The notes below the pieces were generated by a model. It was not told where the DNA came from. It saw only the letters and a list, made by a program, of their open reading frames with translations, and searched no databases. A DNA stretch of 56,693 nt from assembly GCA_035306605.1 (NCBI GenBank), contig DATGNR010000024.1; one strand, given 5' to 3'. The DNA is from Xanthomarina sp035306605. Lineage in GTDB: Bacteria; Bacteroidota; Bacteroidia; Flavobacteriales; Flavobacteriaceae. This document shows, one piece after another, positions 1 to 7,876 of the stretch. Numbering within the stretch: position 1 is the stretch's first letter; each line of letters begins with the position of its first letter. Made by a program: the position numbers and the translations under genes.

Positions 1-356
1 GCACAAATACCACCAATAACTCTAAGTATAATGATGATGGTGTAATCGTAAACGAGTCCTGAGATAATATTGGAAATAGCAAAACCACCTAATAAGAGAA
101 GTAATAAATATTTCCTGTTGAACTGCATCGTCAAGGAAATAAGCGGAATTGCAAAAATGGCCGAAGCTATGGCGTAATACCCAACTAAATTCCCTGTCTG
201 AACTTCGTTGATATTTAAATCGTTCATCATAAGAGGTAAAACCCCCGATGGCATTAATTCAGAGAGAATTCCCACAAAGGTTACAGACGACATTAAAATC
301 ATTATCAACCACGGAAAAGCACTTTTAGTTTTTTCCGCAATATTTTGTTTGCTCAT
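1..356 (-). CDS. MFS transporter, DHA1-like (5' part only)
   Basis: The gene starts at the ATG complementary to 354-356 and runs off the left edge, so only about 118 N-terminal residues are visible. They show a cytoplasmic start (MSKQNIAEKTKSAFPWL), a first membrane helix followed by SELMPSGVLPLMMNDLN, and further hydrophobic segments ending in LRVIGGIC. The (S/T)E-x-x-PxGLLPxMxxDL pattern after helix 1 is typical of drug/sugar exporters of the AraJ/NepI type in the major facilitator superfamily. The substrate cannot be told from this part. The reading frame is intact up to the edge. Confidence 0.8.
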   Translation of the reverse strand, partial: MSKQNIAEKTKSAFPWLIMILMSSVTFVGILSELMPSGVLPLMMNDLNINEVQTGNLVGYYAIASAIFAIPLISLTMQFNRKYLLLLLLGGFAISNIISGLVYDYTIIIILRVIGGIC

Positions 357-411
357 AGTTTTGTTTTTAACTGTGTGGAATACACAAATAATTTAATAGA
401 ATGAGTTGGGG

Positions 412-1143
412 CTAATACTCTGTTTCTCGTCCTACCAATTTCCAGCCTGCTCGAGTTACTTCGAGTTCCATAGTAAGACCTGTAACCAAGTTTTCTAATA
501 AGTTTTCTTGTTCGCCAATAGTTGCCACTTCAATTTGAATAACTATTTCTTCAGGATTAGATTCTAGCGTATTCCTATTAATTGAACGCACCAATAACTG
601 ATCATTCGCTTCAATATGGTTTAATAGCCAAAACCGAACGTTTGATTCCATATTTAAAAGACATTGGATAGAAACTTGGTAGTACGTTTCTTTTACTTTG
701 GTTTTCTTATATGCTGAAAGCTTTGATAAACGAACACTTATCGGTCTTAAGACTAGGTGAGATAAAACCACGGCGATGGTAGTAATCAAGGCTTCAAGCA
801 AAAAGCCCATCCCTGCCAAAGTTCCCACTGCTGCGGAACACCATATGGTGGCTGCGGTGTTAAGTCCTCTAACATTAAACCCATCTTTCATTATAACCCC
901 AGCCCCAATAAAACCAATACCCGTAACAATTTGCGCCGTTACTCTACCAGGGTCTCCACCCGCTAAACTATAAAGGTCTATAGATAGTAATACATACGAA
1001 GCAGCGCCAATCGCCACTAAAGTATTGGTTCGTAATCCTGCGTTTTTTTGTTGCCACTGTCTTTCAAAACCAATAATTCCGCCTAATATAAAAGCAGTGC
1101 CTATGCGAAAAATGTATTCTGATAACTCTACAAATCCATCCAT
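412..1143 (-). CDS. MgtC/SapB family membrane protein
   Basis: A 243-residue inner-membrane protein. The N-terminal half has four to five hydrophobic helices with the family signatures GGIIGFERQ near residue 20-28, LRTNTLVAIGAASY, and VTGIGFIGAGVIMKDG followed by GLNTAATIWCSAAVG. The C-terminal ~100 residues are soluble and resemble the ACT-like tail of MgtC proteins. MgtC in Salmonella helps cells cope with low magnesium and inhibits ATP synthase; members with this layout in free-living bacteria are less well understood. It stands alone here, so a role in ion or membrane-energy homeostasis is inferred from family only. Confidence 0.88.
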   Translation of the reverse strand: MDGFVELSEYIFRIGTAFILGGIIGFERQWQQKNAGLRTNTLVAIGAASYVLLSIDLYSLAGGDPGRVTAQIVTGIGFIGAGVIMKDGFNVRGLNTAATIWCSAAVGTLAGMGFLLEALITTIAVVLSHLVLRPISVRLSKLSAYKKTKVKETYYQVSIQCLLNMESNVRFWLLNHIEANDQLLVRSINRNTLESNPEEIVIQIEVATIGEQENLLENLVTGLTMELEVTRAGWKLVGRETEY

Positions 1144-1209
1144 AAATCTTTGAAAAATTAGTGGTTTGAAATTATTATGCTTTTCCTAAAAGAAGTGTAC
1201 AAGATAAGT

Positions 1210-2457
1210 TTAAAGATTTAATGGCACGTCATATTCTACCTCCTTACGTCGGAATAAAAACTCACCATTTCGAACTGACGCCAATACATCTACTCTTTTT
1301 CTTATTGCTTCATAAACTGTAGATTCGTTAAGCACAATAAAATTGGCTGCTTTTCCTACTTCTAACCCATAGCTATCTTGAATATTCATACAGCGTGCGC
1401 CATTGTAGGTAATCAAGTCAAAACTTGTTTTTATCTCTTCTGGCGACATGGTTTGCGCTAAATGGATTCCGTTATCCAGAATATTCATCATATTTCCATT
1501 CCCCATTGGATACCATGGGTCGTTTATGGAATCTTGTGCGAAGGCAACATTAATACCTAATTCTATAAATTCTTTTACTCTAGTTAATCCTCGACGTTTT
1601 GGGTAGGTGTCTTGACGGCCCTGCAAGTAAACGTTTTCGGTAGGACAAGCGATAAAGTTCATCTTACTCTTTTGGAACAGGTCCATCATTCTAAAAGCAT
1701 AAGAGTTATCTGCCGAACCAAATGAACAGGTATGACTCGCGGTAGTTCTAGTGCCATAGTCTTCCATAAGAACAAGTGCATTCAGTAATTCCACAAAACG
1801 CGAATGTGTATCATCTGTTTCATCGCAGTGAACATCAATCATCTTGTCGTATTTCAATCCGAGATTAACAATGTCGTGAACAGATTTTTCTCCAAACTCC
1901 CTAGCTGGTTCGTAATGTGGAATTCCTCCAACAACGTCAGCTCCCATTTTCAATGCTTCTTCTACTAATTCTAATCCGCCCTTATATGTATACATTCCTT
2001 GCTGCGGAAAAGCCACAATTTGAATATCAACCGTGTCTTTTAAATCTTCTTTCATTTCAAGCATCGCTTTTAAGGCTGTGAAATTTGGGTCGGTAACGTC
2101 TATATGTGTACGTATGTGCTGCACACCCTGAGAAACCTCATCGTGAATTCCTTTCATTGCAAGTTTTTTCACACTTTCAACAGTCAAGGTTTCTTTAAAC
2201 TTTGGCCATAGTTCTATCGCTTCAAATAAGGTTCCTGAGCCAGCGCCTTCTTGTCCTAGTTCCGATAAGGTATAAACGTAGTCCAAATGCAAATGAGGGT
2301 CTACATAAGGAGGTAAAACCAGTTTTCCACCTAAATCAATTTCTTCCTCATATTTAGGTAAATTTTTCCCGATTTGGGTGATTTTACCATTTTCTACTAT
2401 CATTTCAGTGGCTTCATCATTGCGATAGATTTTCGCATTAAAAAACTTCTTCTTCAT
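1210..2457 (-). CDS. Cytosine-deaminase-like amidohydrolase
   Basis: A 415-residue metal-dependent hydrolase of the amidohydrolase superfamily, close to CodA. Visible metal and active-site motifs: PHLHLD (first HxH), HIDVTDP, DVHCDETDD (His plus catalytic Glu), ASHTCSFGSADN, and FAQDSINDPWYP with the metal-binding Asp. TYPKRRGLTRVKE and the NGNMMNIL segment also match CodA. In E. coli CodA the last motif reads HDDVFDPWYP and the second Asp (Asp314) contacts the substrate; here that position is Ser. The enzyme therefore probably deaminates a cytosine-like compound (isocytosine, a methylated or oxidised base, or another heterocycle) rather than necessarily cytosine. It is monocistronic. Confidence 0.85.
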   Translation of the reverse strand: MKKKFFNAKIYRNDEATEMIVENGKITQIGKNLPKYEEEIDLGGKLVLPPYVDPHLHLDYVYTLSELGQEGAGSGTLFEAIELWPKFKETLTVESVKKLAMKGIHDEVSQGVQHIRTHIDVTDPNFTALKAMLEMKEDLKDTVDIQIVAFPQQGMYTYKGGLELVEEALKMGADVVGGIPHYEPAREFGEKSVHDIVNLGLKYDKMIDVHCDETDDTHSRFVELLNALVLMEDYGTRTTASHTCSFGSADNSYAFRMMDLFQKSKMNFIACPTENVYLQGRQDTYPKRRGLTRVKEFIELGINVAFAQDSINDPWYPMGNGNMMNILDNGIHLAQTMSPEEIKTSFDLITYNGARCMNIQDSYGLEVGKAANFIVLNESTVYEAIRKRVDVLASVRNGEFLFRRKEVEYDVPLNL

Positions 2458-2656
2458 TATACATTCATTTAAAGTTAATACTATTAAGTAATGCCCCTAA
2501 ATTTAAAAATCGTCTATACAATAGGCGTTAGGGCAAGTTCACAATCTAAACCTTAAAGGTGAAACTTGCAATGATAAATGTCATATTACACATTGGTTGG
2601 AAGTAAATTATTGTTGTGTGAAATGACATTTTAGATGAGTTGAAAATATTTTAAAT

Positions 2657-2693
2657 AAAAAAACCTAGTGCTATAAACTGCTAACACTAGGTT
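2657..2693 (-). terminator. Rho-independent terminator of the YceI/NTF2-like operon
   Basis: Perfect 9-bp arms AACCTAGTG (2662-2670) and CACTAGGTT (2685-2693). On the minus strand the stem is followed by seven T residues (A-run at 2657-2663). It lies 25 nt downstream of the stop codon at 2718. Confidence 0.85.
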
Positions 2694-2717
2694 CATTTGT
2701 AAAAGAAAACACAAAGT

Positions 2718-3098
2718 TTATGATACCTCTTCCGAAGTAGCAAACTCTTCCATTTTCGTAATTAAATTGTTTTCAACGGTATAAATTTGAACCCATTTTT
2801 GCTTAAGTTCTCTTCCAGAACGTTTAACCTTTTGGTGTTCCTTTCCCAATACCACAACCATATTGTCTTCAACGATATATTGCTGAGGTTCAAAATTGAT
2901 TATCTCAGTCCTTTCCATGATATTAGTGAAAAAGGTTCTAACACCTTCCTTTTTTTCAAAAGTACCGGCGGGAATTATTTGGGTTCCGTGATAAATCCAA
3001 ACCGTATCCTCGGAAACCGTGCCTACCAATTTTTCTACATCCCCTTCACTAAAGGCTTCAAACATTTTCTCGACTACGGCTTTTGATGAATTTTTCAT
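2718..3098 (-). CDS. NTF2-like (SnoaL/ketosteroid-isomerase-like) protein
   Basis: A 126-residue cytoplasmic protein with the alpha+beta cone fold pattern of NTF2-like proteins: an N-terminal helix (KAVVEKMFEAFSEGDVEKL), a strand with DTVWIYHGT, a FEKKEGVRTFFTNI helix and C-terminal strands ending in TKMEEFATS. The family covers many small-molecule binding proteins and a few isomerases; the sequence does not show which. It starts 2 nt after the stop of the upstream YceI-like gene, so the two are surely one transcript, ended by the terminator at 2657-2693. Confidence 0.78.
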   Translation of the reverse strand: MKNSSKAVVEKMFEAFSEGDVEKLVGTVSEDTVWIYHGTQIIPAGTFEKKEGVRTFFTNIMERTEIINFEPQQYIVEDNMVVVLGKEHQKVKRSGRELKQKWVQIYTVENNLITKMEEFATSEEVS

Positions 3099-3100
3099 AA

Positions 3101-3670
3101 TTATTGTTTTGCAAACTGCAAGTGAACAACAATAGTTACGTCTTTTCCAACACCCGCAGCAGCTGGATCAAAATTGATGTTGTAGTCAAATCTATTAATG
3201 GTGGTTTTGGCTTTCATACCTAATTTTTCACCTTTATCACTCTTAACAGATCCTCCATAATGCACATCAAAAATCACATCTTTAGTAACGTCTTTAATGG
3301 TTAATTTACCATATAGTAAATACTTATCTGGCTTTCCTGTAGCTAGCACTTTAGTGCTTTTGAAAGTCATATTAGGATATTTCTCTACCTCAAAAAAATC
3401 AGCACTTCTCAGGTGATTGTCTCTATCCGTTACATTGGTGTTTATACTGTTTACTTTTACAGTAAAATCGAAGTTTGCATTATTTAACGCTTCTCCATCG
3501 GTAGTTAAATTTCCTGTGTATTCTAAAAATTTCCCGTTTACAATACTAATTCCTGAATGGGAAATATTAAAGTTTAACGAGGAGTGATAAGGATCTACCT
3601 TCCATTGTGTTTGTGCAAATGAACCTATTGTAAAGAATACAATTGCAACAAATGACATAATTTTTTTCAT
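3101..3670 (-). CDS. YceI family periplasmic protein
   Basis: A 189-residue exported protein with a signal peptide (MKKIMSFVAIVFFTIGSFAQ, cleavage near residue 19-20). The mature part has the YceI signatures WKVDPYHSSLNFNISHSGIS at its start, LRSADFFEVEKYPNMTFKST in the middle, GKLTIKDVTKDVIFDV, and the end motif FDYNINFDPAAAGVGKDVTIVVHL. YceI proteins form a lipocalin-like beta-barrel that binds isoprenoid chains such as polyprenyl quinone precursors. The physiological role is unsettled. It is the first gene of a two-gene operon with the NTF2-like gene. Confidence 0.92.
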   Translation of the reverse strand: MKKIMSFVAIVFFTIGSFAQTQWKVDPYHSSLNFNISHSGISIVNGKFLEYTGNLTTDGEALNNANFDFTVKVNSINTNVTDRDNHLRSADFFEVEKYPNMTFKSTKVLATGKPDKYLLYGKLTIKDVTKDVIFDVHYGGSVKSDKGEKLGMKAKTTINRFDYNINFDPAAAGVGKDVTIVVHLQFAKQ

Positions 3671-3718
3671 AGTATCTAAATTTTAAAAGTTATTATTAGT
3701 TAATAAATATCTGAGGTT

Positions 3719-3763
3719 AAAAAAATGCCATATATACTCGAAGCTCGATTATTTATGGCATTT
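3719..3763 (-). terminator. Terminator of the catalase gene
   Basis: Perfect 10-bp arms AAATGCCATA (3723-3732) and TATGGCATTT (3754-3763). Read on the minus strand the stem ends in a run of seven T (A-run 3719-3725), 33 nt after the catalase stop. Confidence 0.85.
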
Positions 3764-3795
3764 GTATTTACATCAGGTTTGTTTTTTAAAAAATG

Positions 3796-5310
3796 TTACC
3801 CATTGCTAGGTCTTGGTGCCCATTTGTTATAAGGCGTCATATCGAAGTTATTCACTTCATCCATTGTTAAGCCGAGTGCTTTTGCTACACCTTCGCCATA
3901 TTCTGGATCGGCTTTATAGCAATTTCTAATATGTCGGATTTGAATAAACTTCTCGGCACCACCAACTTGTGCAGCCGTGTTTTTAAATAAAACATCAGCT
4001 TTTCCGTCGGCTTTAATAATGCGGAATAAATCACCAGGTTGGGTGAAGTAATCTTCATCATCATCTCTAAAGTTATGAGCGTAAGCATCGCCATTTAATT
4101 CTAAAGGCGGTTCTTTGGCCTGAGGTTGTTCTTGCCATTCGCCATAGCTATTAGGCTCGTAATGTTTTGTTCCTCCGTAATTTCCATCTACTCGCATCGC
4201 TCCATCTCTATGATATGCGTGGTAAGGGCAAGTTGGTTTGTTTACTGGAATCTGATAGTGGTTTACGCCAAGTCTATAGCGTTGTGCATCTCCATAAGAA
4301 AACAATCTTCCTTGTAGCATTTTGTCTGGAGAGAAACCAATTCCAGGAACAATATTCGTCGGATTGAAAGCCGCTTGCTCTACATCTTGGAAATAGTTTT
4401 CTGGGTTTCTATTTAGCTCAAATTCTCCTACAGGAATTAAAGGGAAGTCCTTTTTAGACCAAACTTTCGTTAAATCGAAAGGATGGAAACGGTAAGTTTT
4501 TGCTTCTTCCTCCGTCATTACTTGAATATACATTTTCCATTTTGGGAAATCTTTACTTTCAATGGCATCGAATAAGTCTCTCTGAGAAGATTCCCTATCC
4601 ATGCCCACAACTTTAGCGGCTTCTTCATCGGATAGGTTTTCAATACCTTGTTGCGTTACAAAATGAAATTTCACCCAATGTCTTTCATTGTCTTTGTTTA
4701 TAAAGCTATAGGTGTGGCTACCGAATCCGTGCATATGTCTGTATCCTCTTGGAATACCACGATCGCTCATAATAATTGTTACTTGGTGAAGTGCTTCGGG
4801 TAGTAAGGTCCAAAAATCCCAGTTGTTATTAGCGTCTCGCATATTTGTTTTAGGATCGCGTTTTACAGCGTGATTTAGATCTGGGAATTTCATAGGGTCA
4901 CGGAAGAAAAAGACTGGTGTATTATTTCCTACCAAATCCCAAATTCCTTCATCTGTATAAAACTTAAGCGCGAATCCTCTAATATCTCTTTCTGCATCTG
5001 CTGCACCTCTTTCTCCAGCAACGGTAGAGAAGCGGCTAAACATTTCTGTTTTTTTCCCTACTTCGCTAAAAATGTCAGCTTTTGTATACTTCGTGATGTC
5101 GTGTGTAACTGTAAAGGTTCCAAAAGCACCAGAACCTTTTGCATGCATTCGTCTTTCTGGAATAACTTCTCTGTCGAAGTTTGCCATTTTTTCAAGGAAC
5201 CAAGCATCTTGCATTAACATGGGGCCACGTGGCCCAGCTGTTTGTACATTTTGATTATCTGGAACAGGAGCTCCTGTTTGCCTAGTTAATTTAGGTTTTT
5301 TGTCGTCCAT
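3796..5310 (-). CDS. katA: Monofunctional haem catalase (small-subunit clade)
   Basis: A 504-residue catalase that converts hydrogen peroxide to water and oxygen in the cytoplasm. All key residues are present: catalytic His56 in ERRMHAKGSGAFG, catalytic Asn129 in VGNNTPVFFFRD, and the proximal haem ligand Tyr339 in RLFSYGDAQRYRLG. Each lies exactly 18 residues before its bovine liver catalase counterpart (74, 147, 357). There is no C-terminal flavodoxin-like extension, so it belongs to the short-subunit, typically NADPH-binding group. It has its own promoter (5343-5350) and terminator, consistent with independent oxidative-stress control. Confidence 0.97.
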   Translation of the reverse strand: MDDKKPKLTRQTGAPVPDNQNVQTAGPRGPMLMQDAWFLEKMANFDREVIPERRMHAKGSGAFGTFTVTHDITKYTKADIFSEVGKKTEMFSRFSTVAGERGAADAERDIRGFALKFYTDEGIWDLVGNNTPVFFFRDPMKFPDLNHAVKRDPKTNMRDANNNWDFWTLLPEALHQVTIIMSDRGIPRGYRHMHGFGSHTYSFINKDNERHWVKFHFVTQQGIENLSDEEAAKVVGMDRESSQRDLFDAIESKDFPKWKMYIQVMTEEEAKTYRFHPFDLTKVWSKKDFPLIPVGEFELNRNPENYFQDVEQAAFNPTNIVPGIGFSPDKMLQGRLFSYGDAQRYRLGVNHYQIPVNKPTCPYHAYHRDGAMRVDGNYGGTKHYEPNSYGEWQEQPQAKEPPLELNGDAYAHNFRDDDEDYFTQPGDLFRIIKADGKADVLFKNTAAQVGGAEKFIQIRHIRNCYKADPEYGEGVAKALGLTMDEVNNFDMTPYNKWAPRPSNG

Positions 5311-5342
5311 ATCTTGTTGGTTTTAAATATTTTTGATGTTCG

Positions 5343-5350
5343 TAAAGATA
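5343..5350 (-). promoter_or_regulatory. Putative katA -7 promoter element
   Basis: The minus strand reads TATCTTTA, one base off the Bacteroidota consensus TAnnTTTG, about 33 nt upstream of the katA start. A TTG lies about 20 nt further upstream and could be the -33 element. Confidence 0.45.
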
Positions 5351-5422
5351 CAATTATTCTTTCATATGTCCAATAAGGTAAGTCAGTTTTGAGTTAAAGT
5401 TCTAACTACAGTTTGTTTCGTT

Positions 5423-6622
5423 TTATTGGTTTTTTTTCTTAGCTCGTAATTCCTGAAACAACTCTTTAAATAAGCCTCGCGCTATTAGTACTTTCATTAT
5501 TTCATTGGTTCCTGCATAAATTCTAGCTACCCTATTATCGGCATACATTCTAGCAATTGGATAGTCCCATATATAACCATAACCTCCAAATAACTGGAGA
5601 CATTCATCGACTACTTTCCCATGCATTTCTGTTGCTGAGTATTTAGCCATTGAAGCGCTTTCTGCTGTAAGTTGTTGTTGGGATAATAATAAAGTGCAAC
5701 GATCTAAAAAAGCTTGATGAAGTTGTAATTGTGTAGCACATTCGGCTAACTTAAATTGAGAGTTTTGAAAACCTGCAATGGGTTGATTAAAAGCTGTTCT
5801 TGTAGATGTGTAATCAACCGTTTTTTCAATGGCACCTTCTGCCCCACCAATGGCATTTAGTGCTACTGTTAAGCGCTCTCTGGCCAATTCTGTCATCATT
5901 ATTTTGAAACCTAAGCCTTCTTCACCCAATAAGTTTTCTTTTGGAACTTTTACATTGTCAAAAAATAATTCGCAGGTATCTTGCGCTTTCATTCCTATTT
6001 TTTTAAAGGGTATTCCCTTAGTAAAGCCTTCAAAATTACTTTCCATAATTAATAAAGACACAGCTTCGTTCTCGGTTCCTTGTTTTGTTTTTACGGCTAC
6101 AATGGACATGTCGCACATAAAACCATTAGTTATAAAGGTTTTTTGGCCGTTTACTAAATAATAGTCGCCTTTGTCTACGGCTGTAGTTTTAATGGCTTTT
6201 AAATCACTTCCACAATTTGGTTCTGTCATTCCAATGGAAGTAATCATTTTTCCAGTAGCCATTTGAGGTAAATATTTTTGTTTTTGAGCTTCAGTCCCAT
6301 ACTTTAAGATATAAGGAGCTACAATATCGGAATGCAAAGAGAAACCAGGACCGTTAACTCCTTCTCTCCCTAGTTGTTCAATAAATAGCGCATTAAAACT
6401 AAAATCTAAACCACTTCCTCCATACGTTTCAGGCATATCCATACAGAGTAGTCCCAATTCACCGGCTCGTTCCCAAATTTCTCGGTTAACCATGCCATTT
6501 TTTTCCCATTCATCTGTTTGATCAATAATTTCATTGTGGATGAAATCGCGGATCATTTGCTGCATCATTTTATGTTCTTCTGAGGCATATATTTCGCGTT
6601 CTAATAAAATATTGTGTAACAT
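5423..6622 (-). CDS. Acyl-CoA dehydrogenase, LCAD-like
   Basis: A 399-residue FAD flavoenzyme that oxidises acyl-CoA to 2-enoyl-CoA. Family motifs: ITSIGMTEPNCGSD (FAD/substrate loop), FGGYGYIWDYPIARMYAD and IYAGTNEIMK near the C-terminus. In short- and medium-chain enzymes the catalytic Glu is in IYEGTNEI; here that position is Ala370. A Glu in the RERL segment (Glu249) takes the position used by long-chain and isovaleryl-CoA dehydrogenases. This supports a long-chain or branched substrate. It starts 19 nt after the stop of the upstream LLM oxidoreductase gene, so the two are probably co-transcribed. Confidence 0.93.
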   Translation of the reverse strand: MLHNILLEREIYASEEHKMMQQMIRDFIHNEIIDQTDEWEKNGMVNREIWERAGELGLLCMDMPETYGGSGLDFSFNALFIEQLGREGVNGPGFSLHSDIVAPYILKYGTEAQKQKYLPQMATGKMITSIGMTEPNCGSDLKAIKTTAVDKGDYYLVNGQKTFITNGFMCDMSIVAVKTKQGTENEAVSLLIMESNFEGFTKGIPFKKIGMKAQDTCELFFDNVKVPKENLLGEEGLGFKIMMTELARERLTVALNAIGGAEGAIEKTVDYTSTRTAFNQPIAGFQNSQFKLAECATQLQLHQAFLDRCTLLLSQQQLTAESASMAKYSATEMHGKVVDECLQLFGGYGYIWDYPIARMYADNRVARIYAGTNEIMKVLIARGLFKELFQELRAKKKNQ

Positions 6623-6641
6623 ATCAATGGGTTTAAATGGA

Positions 6642-7646
6642 TTAATTCAATTCCTTCATAATTTCCGCAAATAGTTCATACGATCGTATTCTATCTTTGA
6701 TGTCATAAATATTAGTAACTGCAATAAGTTCATCTGCTTGAGTTTGCTCCAAAAACTCTTGGACCTGAGCTTTAACTGTGGCTTTACTACCAATAAAAGA
6801 ATACTTTAGCATTTGGTGTACTTGTGGGTGTTTCAAAACTTCTTTTAGATCCTCGGTCATATCTGTTGGTGGTTTTACATAATCACGTTTTCCCGTAAAA
6901 AGACTAACTACCATACGAATTAAGGAAGTTGATAATCTTTGGGCGTCTTCATCCGTATCAGCAATTATAATATTGACTCCAGCCATGACATAAGGTTTAT
7001 TTAAACTCTTTGATGGTTGAAATTCTTTACGGTAAATGTCTATAGCATTCCATAAATGAGCTGTTGCAAAATGACTAGCGAAAGCATAAGGTAATCCTTT
7101 TTTTGCAGCTAAATGTGCACTATCTGTACTAGAGCCTAAAATATAAATTGGCACCTCCACTCCTTCTGCCACGGTGGCACGGACTTTAGCACTTGAATTT
7201 TCAGAAGAAAAATATGTTTCGATCTTTTCTAATTCATTAGGAAACGCATGAGCTGCTTGCATAAAATCAGAACGTATGGCTTGTGCTGTTTCTCTATCTG
7301 TTCCAGGCGCTCTACCTAAACCCAAATCAATTCGATTTGGATATATTGATCCTAGAGTCCCAAATTGTTCTGCTATAATTAATGGAGAATGATTTGGCAG
7401 CATAACGCCACCAGAGCCAATACGAAGCGTTTTTGTCCCTTCGGCAACATAGCCAATTAACACGGAAGTAGCACTACTGGCAATGTTAGGGGCATTATGA
7501 TGTTCTGCTAACCAATAACGCGTGTAACCATAGTTTTCAGCATGTTGCGCTAATTTAAGTACATTGTTAAAGGTTTGTTTAAGTGTATGATCTTCCGAAA
7601 CCAAAGCTAGATCTAAAATAGAATAAAGTATTTTTTTTGTCTTCAT
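6642..7646 (-). CDS. LLM-class flavin-dependent oxidoreductase
   Basis: A 334-residue luciferase-like monooxygenase homologue (TIM-barrel, FMN-type). Recognisable segments are YWLAEHHNAPNIASSATSVL, LRIGSGGVMLPNHSPLIIAEQFGTL, and RIDLGLGRAPGTD, all characteristic of the single-chain 'luciferase family oxidoreductase, group 1' (MsnO8-like) proteins. These usually need reduced flavin supplied by a partner; the natural substrate is unknown. It is the first gene of a pair with the acyl-CoA dehydrogenase, which may hint at lipid or ketone oxidation, but that is inference. Confidence 0.88.
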   Translation of the reverse strand: MKTKKILYSILDLALVSEDHTLKQTFNNVLKLAQHAENYGYTRYWLAEHHNAPNIASSATSVLIGYVAEGTKTLRIGSGGVMLPNHSPLIIAEQFGTLGSIYPNRIDLGLGRAPGTDRETAQAIRSDFMQAAHAFPNELEKIETYFSSENSSAKVRATVAEGVEVPIYILGSSTDSAHLAAKKGLPYAFASHFATAHLWNAIDIYRKEFQPSKSLNKPYVMAGVNIIIADTDEDAQRLSTSLIRMVVSLFTGKRDYVKPPTDMTEDLKEVLKHPQVHQMLKYSFIGSKATVKAQVQEFLEQTQADELIAVTNIYDIKDRIRSYELFAEIMKELN

Positions 7647-7774
7647 AACTGAGAATACTCCGTTGTAATATTTGTCAAAATATATTGATAAGAATTAACA
7701 ACGAGTTAGTTTGTTTTACTGATTTAGATAAAGATAATATTTATAATTTGGAGAGACTAATTAGCCATTACAAT

Positions 7775-7806
7775 AAAAAAAGTCCATCAAACATTTGATG
7801 GACTTT
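7775..7806 (-). terminator. Terminator of the zinc-ribbon SDR gene
   Basis: Perfect 13-bp arms AAAGTCCATCAAA (7779-7791) and TTTGATGGACTTT (7794-7806). On the minus strand it ends in seven T (A-run 7775-7781), about 70 nt after the SDR stop codon. Confidence 0.88.
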
Positions 7807-7876
7807 ATTATAAATTGGGGGTAGGTTATTATTTAATAATTAGAAAGGGATGACGGTTCCAAAGGACCATTAGTTA

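Noticed and set aside
208..396. Plus-strand 62-codon ORF at the left edge
   Set aside because: It is antisense to the clear MFS transporter N-terminus on the minus strand.
3885..4094. Minus-strand 69-codon ORF within katA in another frame
   Set aside because: It lies wholly inside the well-supported catalase gene and shows no family features.
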